From Gammaproteobacteria bacterium (GTDB taxonomy: Bacteria; Pseudomonadota; Gammaproteobacteria; Enterobacterales; Alteromonadaceae), in NCBI GenBank assembly GCA_027484495.1, contig JAIXSW010000519.1, forward strand, positions 1-20,548: 20,548 nucleotides of DNA, written 5' to 3'. The number at the start of each line of letters is the position of its first letter. Within the stretch, counting starts at the first letter, position 1. Below the pieces are notes generated by a model. It was not told where the DNA came from. It was given only the letters and a program-made list of their open reading frames with translations, and did not search any database. Below are positions 15,573 through 20,548 of the stretch, one piece after another. The position numbers were made by a program, and so were the translations under genes.

Positions 15573-15589
15573 TTGGCATAGCTTTGGCA
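15573..15589 (+). promoter_or_regulatory. Sigma-54 promoter of glnA
   Basis: TTGGCATAGCTTTGGCA matches the sigma-54 consensus YTGGCACGN4TTGCW with the invariant GG (15575-15576) and GC (15587-15588) separated by the required 10 bp. Transcription would start near 15600, leaving a leader of about 55 nt. NtrC boxes at the right distance upstream support the call. Confidence 0.88.
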
Positions 15590-15654
15590 TTACAAGCGCA
15601 ACCCGGCGGCAAGCCGCACCTGAACCTTAGTTTGAGTTGAATCCGGAGGAATGC

Positions 15655-17064
15655 ATGTCTGCATCGAACGTTCTGAGTTTTATGAAAGAAAACGACGTGA
15701 AGTTTGTTGATTTACGTTTTACTGACACCAAAGGTAAAGAGCAGCACGTCACAATTCCTGCCAGCCAGATTGACGAAGACTTCTTCGAAAACGGCAAAAT
15801 GTTTGACGGCTCTTCAATTGCCGGCTGGAAAGGCATCAACGACTCAGACATGATCCTGATGCCGGATGCCAGCACCATGCTGCTGGATCCATTCTTTGAA
15901 GAAACCACCATTCTGATCAGCTGTGACGTGATCGAGCCAAGCACGATGCAAGGTTACGACCGTTGCCCACGTTCTATCGCTAAACGCGCTGAAGAATATT
16001 TAAAATCTACTGGCATCGCTGACACAGTGCTGTTTGGCCCAGAACCAGAGTGGTTCATGTTTGATGATGTCCGTTTCAAAAACGACATGTCAGGCTCTTT
16101 CTTTAAAGTGGACTCTTCAGAAGCAGCCTGGAACTCAGATGCAGAATATGAAGATGGTAACAAAGCCCACCGTCCAGGTGTTAAAGGCGGTTATTTCCCA
16201 GTACCACCAGTAGATCAACACCACGATATCCGCAGCGCTATGTGTATGGTGCTGGAAGAAATGGGTCAGGTTGTTGAAGCACATCACCATGAAGTTGCGA
16301 CGGCCGGCCAGAACGAAATCGCGACCCGTTTCAACACACTGACGAAAAAAGCCGATGAAATTCAGCAACTGAAATATGTGGTGCACAACGTTGCCCACAT
16401 GTACGGCAAAACTGTGACTTTCATGCCAAAACCAATCGTTGGTGACAACGGTTCAGGCATGCACTGCCACCAGTCGCTGGCAAAAGACGGTGTAAACCTG
16501 TTTGCCGGCGATAAATATGCCGGTCTGTCAGAAACAGCACTGTACTACATTGGCGGTATCATCAAGCACGCGAAAGCAGTCAACGCGTTCACCAACCCGT
16601 CGACCAACTCTTACAAGCGTCTGGTTCCACACTATGAAGCACCGGTCATGCTGGCTTATTCAGCGCGTAACCGTTCTGCTTCTGTGCGTATCCCACTGGT
16701 ACCAAGTGCAAAAGCACGTCGTATCGAAGTTCGTTTCCCGGATCCGGCAGCAAACCCGTACCTGGCATTCGTTGCACAGCTGATGGCTGGTCTGGATGGT
16801 ATCCAGAACAAGATCCACCCAGGCGATGCAATGGACAAAGATCTGTATGACCTGCCACCAGAAGAAGAAGCACTGATCCCACAAGTTTGTGGTTCACTGG
16901 ACGAAGCGCTGGATGCACTGGAAGCAAACCGTGCGATCTTCACCAAAGGCGGCGTCATGTCAGATGAAATGATTGATGCTTATATCTCTCTGAAACGTGC
17001 CGAAGCCAAACGCGTTTCTATGGCTGTACACCCACTGGAATACGAACTGTATTACAGCGTGTAA
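15655..17064 (+). CDS. glnA: Glutamine synthetase type I
   Basis: GlnA makes glutamine from glutamate, ammonia and ATP as a cytoplasmic dodecamer. The 469-residue sequence is the same length as E. coli GlnA and very similar to it: KMFDGSSIAGWKGIN, the FGPEPEWF metal site, NGSGMHCHQSL, NRSASVRIP and RFPDPAANPY. The adenylylation tyrosine is present as Tyr398 (Tyr397 without Met) in LYDLPPEE, so control by GlnE is expected. The frame opens at 15637, but ATG 15655 follows a strong GGAGGA and gives the family start MSASNVLSF. Transcription should be driven by the sigma-54 promoter and NtrC sites upstream and stopped by the terminator downstream. Codon use is strongly biased, as for a highly expressed gene. 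Confidence 0.98.
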   Translation: MSASNVLSFMKENDVKFVDLRFTDTKGKEQHVTIPASQIDEDFFENGKMFDGSSIAGWKGINDSDMILMPDASTMLLDPFFEETTILISCDVIEPSTMQGYDRCPRSIAKRAEEYLKSTGIADTVLFGPEPEWFMFDDVRFKNDMSGSFFKVDSSEAAWNSDAEYEDGNKAHRPGVKGGYFPVPPVDQHHDIRSAMCMVLEEMGQVVEAHHHEVATAGQNEIATRFNTLTKKADEIQQLKYVVHNVAHMYGKTVTFMPKPIVGDNGSGMHCHQSLAKDGVNLFAGDKYAGLSETALYYIGGIIKHAKAVNAFTNPSTNSYKRLVPHYEAPVMLAYSARNRSASVRIPLVPSAKARRIEVRFPDPAANPYLAFVAQLMAGLDGIQNKIHPGDAMDKDLYDLPPEEEALIPQVCGSLDEALDALEANRAIFTKGGVMSDEMIDAYISLKRAEAKRVSMAVHPLEYELYYSV

Positions 17065-17112
17065 TTTTCTGCGCTAACACACTGATTTATAAAGTGTGAC
17101 TTGCACAATACC

Positions 17113-17136
17113 AAAGCCCGCTTCTGCGGGCTTTTT
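17113..17136 (+). terminator. Intrinsic terminator of glnA
   Basis: AAAGCCCGC, loop TTCT, GCGGGCTTT is followed by further T residues (five T in all) 48 nt after the glnA stop. It separates most glnA transcription from the downstream regulator genes; partial readthrough is possible. Confidence 0.92.
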
Positions 17137-17205
17137 GTACTGGTCAAAGCCAGAAAAGCCAGTTAGAGTAATTCTATCAGCCACTTGATCAGATTGGACT
17201 CTGTG

Positions 17206-17745
17206 ATGAACATTACCGGTTGGCCGCTATTACTACTGATCGTGCTGACAATGTTGGCGCAGCCTGTGCTGGCACAGGCAAAAAACGAGGACAAACCGGT
17301 GTTTGTCACGGTAGATAAAAATAATGTTCCGGTGTTTTCCGACAATCCAGTGCCCGGGGCATCGCAGCTCCAATTGAAAGAAGGCAACCGGATGCCGGCG
17401 GTCACTCCAACCGAAATCAGTCAGCGCAGCATAGATCACACGCCAAAGTTCGAAGTATTCATCACCAAACCGGAACCTGAAGGCACTGTCCGGGAAAATA
17501 ACGGCACAATCTATGTGTCCGGCCAGGTGAAGCCGCTGTTTGCCCAAGGACTACGGGTACGCTTGTATCTGGACGGCCAAGCGGTTGCCGGCCCCAGCAG
17601 TAATGCCAATTTTATCCTGCACAACATCGACCGGGGCGAGCATCAGCTGATGCTGGAGTTAAGCGACCAAAACGGCAAGGTTATTGCTACCAGTTCAGTA
17701 ACGACGTTTTTTATGCACCGAGCATCATCAATTACCCCAAAATAG
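17206..17745 (+). CDS. Secreted DUF4124-type protein in the gln cluster
   Basis: The 179-residue product has an N-terminal signal peptide ending near VLA at residue 23, so it should be exported. Residues about 31-70 (VFVTVDKNNVPVFSDNPVPGA) match the DUF4124 pattern. Residues about 92-172 form a beta-rich, Ig-like segment (GTIYVSGQVKPLF, LRVRLYLDGQAV, GEHQLMLELSDQNGKVIATS). The frame extends back to a TTG at 17185 and a GTG at 17203; ATG 17206 directly before the signal peptide, with GGA upstream, is preferred. It lies 141 nt after glnA and 71 nt before glnL on the same strand. Similar genes occur at this position in related marine genera. Function is unknown; a periplasmic or envelope role is all that can be inferred. 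Confidence 0.85.
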   Translation: MNITGWPLLLLIVLTMLAQPVLAQAKNEDKPVFVTVDKNNVPVFSDNPVPGASQLQLKEGNRMPAVTPTEISQRSIDHTPKFEVFITKPEPEGTVRENNGTIYVSGQVKPLFAQGLRVRLYLDGQAVAGPSSNANFILHNIDRGEHQLMLELSDQNGKVIATSSVTTFFMHRASSITPK

Positions 17746-17785
17746 TGCAACACGGCACAGCTTAGCCGCTAGACTAAGCGCCATG

Positions 17786-17802
17786 AGCACCATTTTGGTG
17801 CA
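17786..17802. promoter_or_regulatory. NtrC binding site before glnL
   Basis: AGCACCATTTTGGTGCA matches the NtrC consensus with perfect half-sites GCACCA and TGGTGC. It ends 14 bp before the glnL GTG, too close to act as an enhancer for a promoter that includes the whole leader. In E. coli NtrC bound at the glnL promoter represses it, and the same negative autoregulation is inferred here. Confidence 0.85.
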
Positions 17803-17816
17803 ATAAGGGATTTGCC

Positions 17817-18887
17817 GTGACACACGCACACATCGCTCTTGAATTGCCAGGCATTAATCTGGCCGAACAACTGACCACCGCCGTCCTGGTGTTGGATGCG
17901 CAGTTACAGGTGTCCTGTTTTAATACCGCCTGTTGCGCTTTGCTTGGCATTGGCGAAAAACGGCTGCAACAGCAATATTTTCCCGGACTGTTTCAATACA
18001 GCGATCTCAGTGCGGCCCAACTGGTCAGCACCTTAAATACCAAGCAGGGTTTTGGCATCAGTGACGTCCATTGCGTGATGCCGGATGGCCGGCATTTATT
18101 GCTGGATATGACGGCGACCTGGCTGGAGACCGAGCAGCCCAGTCTGGTGATGGAATTGCGCCAGGTCGATCAGCAGCGCAAAATCAGCATGGAAAGTTTG
18201 CAGCAACACCAACATCTGGCAGCACGCGAACTGATCCGCGGCCTGGCCCATGAAATCAAAAATCCGCTCGGCGGTTTGCGTGGTGCGGCGCAGTTGCTGG
18301 AAGAGTCGCTCAATGATGAGCAAAAAGAATATACCCAGCTGATTATTGCGCAGGCCGACCGGCTGCGAAATCTGGTCGATCGCTTGCTGGGTCCCTACAA
18401 ACCGCCGCATAAAGTTGTGTCCAACCTGCATGAAATTATTGAACGTGTTAGTCAGCTGGCTCAGATGGACAACCCTAATGCCGTGCAATTTATCCGCGAT
18501 TATGACCCGAGCATTCCGGACTTTTCGTTAGATCCGGAACTGCTGGAGCAGGCCCTGCTGAATATTGTCCGTAATGCCCAGCAAGTGCTGACCCAAGGCG
18601 GCCAGATTGTGATGCAAAGCCGGATTTTACATCAGCACACCATTCACGGCCGCCGGCATAAGCTAGTCGCCGTGATCCGCGTCATCGATAACGGCCCCGG
18701 TATTCCGCCGGCGATTAAAGATACATTGTTTTATCCAATGGTCAGTGGCAAACCCGGCGGTACCGGTCTTGGTTTGTCCATTTCACAAACACTGATCCAC
18801 CAGCATGGCGGCTGGATTGATTGTGACAGCTGGCCGGGCCGCACCGAATTTACCCTGTATTTACCGATAAGCGCAGAAGGAGCTTAA
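17817..18887 (+). CDS. glnL: Nitrogen regulation histidine kinase NtrB
   Basis: NtrB phosphorylates or dephosphorylates NtrC according to PII signalling of nitrogen status; it is cytoplasmic. The 356-residue protein has an N-terminal PAS domain (about 15-130), a dimerisation/phosphoacceptor domain with His145 in LAHEIKNPLGGLRGAAQLLE, and an ATPase domain with NIVRNAQQVL (N box), DNGPGIP (G1) and GGTGLGLSIS (G2). The start is GTG at 17817, preceded by AAGGGA with six bases spacing; no better ATG is available before the PAS domain. glnG follows after 3 nt. The NtrC box directly upstream suggests autorepression. Confidence 0.96.
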   Translation: MTHAHIALELPGINLAEQLTTAVLVLDAQLQVSCFNTACCALLGIGEKRLQQQYFPGLFQYSDLSAAQLVSTLNTKQGFGISDVHCVMPDGRHLLLDMTATWLETEQPSLVMELRQVDQQRKISMESLQQHQHLAARELIRGLAHEIKNPLGGLRGAAQLLEESLNDEQKEYTQLIIAQADRLRNLVDRLLGPYKPPHKVVSNLHEIIERVSQLAQMDNPNAVQFIRDYDPSIPDFSLDPELLEQALLNIVRNAQQVLTQGGQIVMQSRILHQHTIHGRRHKLVAVIRVIDNGPGIPPAIKDTLFYPMVSGKPGGTGLGLSISQTLIHQHGGWIDCDSWPGRTEFTLYLPISAEGA

Positions 18888-18890
18888 CCC

Positions 18891-20297
18891 ATGACGCAGA
18901 ATGTCTGGATCATTGACGACGACAATTCCATCCGTTGGGTATTGGAAAAAGCCCTGTCACGCGCGGGTATCGTCTGCGAGAGTTACGCCTCGGCCGATCT
19001 GATGCTGCAACGGCTGGAATTTGATCAACCCGCCGTCGTGGTGTCCGATATCCGGATGCCAGGCACCGATGGCATGCAGTTGCTGAGTAAACTGCAGGAA
19101 CTGGCGCCGGAACTGCCGGTGATTATTATGACGGCGCACTCCGACCTCGACAGTGCCGTCAACGCCTTTAAACGCGGCGCTTTTGAGTATCTGCCCAAGC
19201 CGTTTGATGTCAATGAAGCGGTGGCGCTGATCAGCCGCGCCCTGGAACATGCCCACGCGAAAAAACCACGCGTCAGCACCAGCACGCCCTCTCATGTGCC
19301 CGAGATCATCGGCGAAGCGCCGGCGATGCAGGAAGTGTTTCGGGCGATTGGCCGCTTGTCCCGCTCCAGCATCAGTGTCTTGATCAATGGCCAAAGCGGC
19401 ACCGGTAAAGAACTGGTGGCGCACGCGCTGCACAAACACAGTCCCAGAGCCGAATCGCCGTTTATCGCGCTGAATATGGCGGCAATCCCTAAAGATCTGA
19501 TTGAATCGGAATTATTTGGCCACGAAAAAGGCGCCTTTACTGGTGCTGCGACTTTACGCAAAGGCCGGTTCGAACAAGCCGACGGTGGCACTTTGTTTCT
19601 GGATGAAATCGGCGATATGCCACTCGATGTGCAAACGCGTCTGCTCCGTGTGCTGGCCGATGGTCAGTTTTATCGTGTCGGCGGACATCAGGAAGTCAGT
19701 GTGGACGTGCGGATCATTGCGGCGACCCACCAAAACCTCGAGCAACTGGTTGCCGAAGGGAAGTTCCGCGAAGACTTGTTCCACCGCCTCAATGTGATCC
19801 GCATCCATATTCCGTCGCTGCGGGACCGCAAACAGGATATTCCGAAACTGACCCGGCATTTCCTGGCGCAAGCCGCACGCGAGATGAATGTAGAAGCCAA
19901 AGATCTGGCACTGGAAACCGAAAAGTTTCTGGCACAGCTGGATTGGCCGGGCAACGTACGGCAACTGGAAAACACTTGCCGCTGGCTGACCGTGATGGCA
20001 TCAGGGAAACAAATCCTGTTATCTGATTTACCACCGGAGCTGACCAGTGCGCCAAAACCGGTGACCAGCAGCAGCGATGGCCAACACAGCTGGCAGGATT
20101 TACTGGCGCAGTGGGTCACGCAAAAACTGGCAACCGGTGCCGAAGATATTCTGGCTGAAGCAGGCCCAGAGTTTGAACGGATTGTACTGAAACAGGCGTT
20201 GCAGTTTACTCATGGCCATAAACAAGATGCGGCCAAACGCCTCGGCTGGGGCCGTAATACGTTGACACGCAAACTCAAAGAATTGGATATGGAATAG
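18891..20297 (+). CDS. glnG: Nitrogen regulation response regulator NtrC
   Basis: NtrC, when phosphorylated, activates sigma-54 promoters such as that of glnA. The 468-residue protein has a receiver domain with Asp53 as phosphoacceptor (VVSDIRMPG) and Lys103, an AAA+ domain with Walker A GQSGTGKE at 167-174, the sigma-54 contact loop GAFTGA at 214-219 and Walker B GTLFLDEIGD at 233-242, and a Fis-type helix-turn-helix at the end (KQDAAKRLGWGRNTLTRKL). All key motifs are intact. The start ATG is 3 nt after glnL with GAAGGAG upstream, so the pair is cotranscribed and translationally linked. Confidence 0.97.
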   Translation: MTQNVWIIDDDNSIRWVLEKALSRAGIVCESYASADLMLQRLEFDQPAVVVSDIRMPGTDGMQLLSKLQELAPELPVIIMTAHSDLDSAVNAFKRGAFEYLPKPFDVNEAVALISRALEHAHAKKPRVSTSTPSHVPEIIGEAPAMQEVFRAIGRLSRSSISVLINGQSGTGKELVAHALHKHSPRAESPFIALNMAAIPKDLIESELFGHEKGAFTGAATLRKGRFEQADGGTLFLDEIGDMPLDVQTRLLRVLADGQFYRVGGHQEVSVDVRIIAATHQNLEQLVAEGKFREDLFHRLNVIRIHIPSLRDRKQDIPKLTRHFLAQAAREMNVEAKDLALETEKFLAQLDWPGNVRQLENTCRWLTVMASGKQILLSDLPPELTSAPKPVTSSSDGQHSWQDLLAQWVTQKLATGAEDILAEAGPEFERIVLKQALQFTHGHKQDAAKRLGWGRNTLTRKLKELDME

Positions 20298-20321
20298 CCA
20301 CAGGGCGGCGCTTTAAAAGCT

Positions 20322-20345
20322 AAAAAACCGGGCTCAGGCCCGGTT
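20322..20345. terminator. Bidirectional terminator between glnG and the Spy-like gene
   Basis: AACCGGGC, loop TCAG, GCCCGGTT forms an 8-bp stem. On the minus strand it is followed by a run of six T, a strong signal for the incoming Spy-like gene. On the plus strand the tail is TTCTTCTC, a weaker end for glnLG. Confidence 0.85.
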
Positions 20346-20408
20346 CTTCTCATCAAAGTGCTGACATCTCAGGCGCGCCGGCACCTGAACAGCGAGATAA
20401 CTTCTCCC

Positions 20409-20548
20409 TTAGTCGTCTTGACCTGTGCGCTCGGCCATCCGTTCACGCATTTTCGTCATCCGCTCGTCTAGCTTGGTTTTTTGTTCGTCAGTTAATACCG
20501 CACGGATCTGATGTTGCAATTTCAGTCTTTTCAGCTGATGTTCCAGCA
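20409..20548 (-). CDS. Spy/CpxP-family periplasmic protein, C-terminal 45 residues
   Basis: Only the 3' end is in the window; the gene enters from the right edge and stops at 20409. The 45 visible residues are helical and highly charged, with the LTxxQ motif characteristic of Spy/CpxP chaperones (AVLTDEQKTKLDERM) and a tail MRERMAERTGQDD. Family members are small periplasmic chaperones or modulators of the Cpx envelope stress response. A conserved cpxP-cpxRA context cannot be checked here. The terminator at 20322-20345 lies 63 nt downstream. Confidence 0.75.
   Translation of the reverse strand, partial: LEHQLKRLKLQHQIRAVLTDEQKTKLDERMTKMRERMAERTGQDD

Larger units (their letters stand above)
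15086..15654. other. 569-bp typA/glnA divergent regulatory region
   Basis: No coding region is apparent. It holds a candidate typA promoter at its left end, a 12-bp palindrome CGCAGATCTGCG (15395-15406) of unknown role, two NtrC boxes, a sigma-54 promoter and the glnA leader. The 200 bp in the middle (about 15200-15390) show nothing I can name. Confidence 0.75.

Overview
The window is a stretch of gammaproteobacterial chromosome with about 50% G+C. Gene order and protein sequence point to an Alteromonadales/Chromatiales-type organism such as Rheinheimera or Alishewanella; this placement is an inference from familiarity, not from a search. Much of it matches the enterobacterial glnG-glnL-glnA / typA ... 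yihY-dtd-yiiD neighbourhood, so most of the window is conserved core chromosome. I see no prophage, insertion sequence, CRISPR array, tRNA or rRNA.

Left part (1-5.1 kb). A truncated membrane GGDEF-type protein with degenerate catalytic residues lies downstream of hutI (imidazolonepropionase), both on the minus strand. hutI is divergent from hutC, the GntR-type repressor of histidine utilisation. Their shared intergenic region carries a 12-bp palindrome that overlaps the -35 elements of promoter candidates in both directions. A methyl-accepting chemotaxis protein follows on the plus strand. The other hut genes are not in view.

Centre (5.1-13.3 kb, all minus strand). After a roughly 0.5-kb gene-free stretch comes a small two-helix membrane protein that looks like a catalytically dead Mrr-type endonuclease fold and starts at TTG. 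Next is a tight operon yihY-pip-dtd-yiiD-yeeZ, whose genes overlap or lie within 19 nt of each other: inner membrane protein, prolyl iminopeptidase, D-aminoacyl-tRNA deacylase, GNAT/hotdog malonyl-ACP decarboxylase-like protein, and an NAD-binding epimerase-like protein. Upstream are apbE (flavin transferase lipoprotein) and a response regulator whose only other region is a long TPR-like helical array. typA/bipA ends in a strong intrinsic terminator.

Right part (15.1-20.5 kb, mostly plus strand). The nitrogen-control cluster has glnA (glutamine synthetase), a secreted DUF4124-type protein, glnL/ntrB and glnG/ntrC. Its regulation is readable in the sequence: two NtrC boxes 21 bp apart and a sigma-54 promoter before glnA, an intrinsic terminator after glnA, and a further NtrC box just before the GTG start of glnL. 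Together these predict NtrC activating glnA and repressing its own operon. The window closes with a two-way terminator and the 3' end of a minus-strand Spy/CpxP-type periplasmic chaperone gene.

I did not find a convincing undescribed multi-gene system. The less ordinary items are the dead-nuclease-like membrane protein, the TPR response regulator with an inverted repeat abutting its ribosome binding site, the extra secreted gene inside the gln cluster, and a possible small RNA or long 3' UTR near 5.45-5.6 kb.
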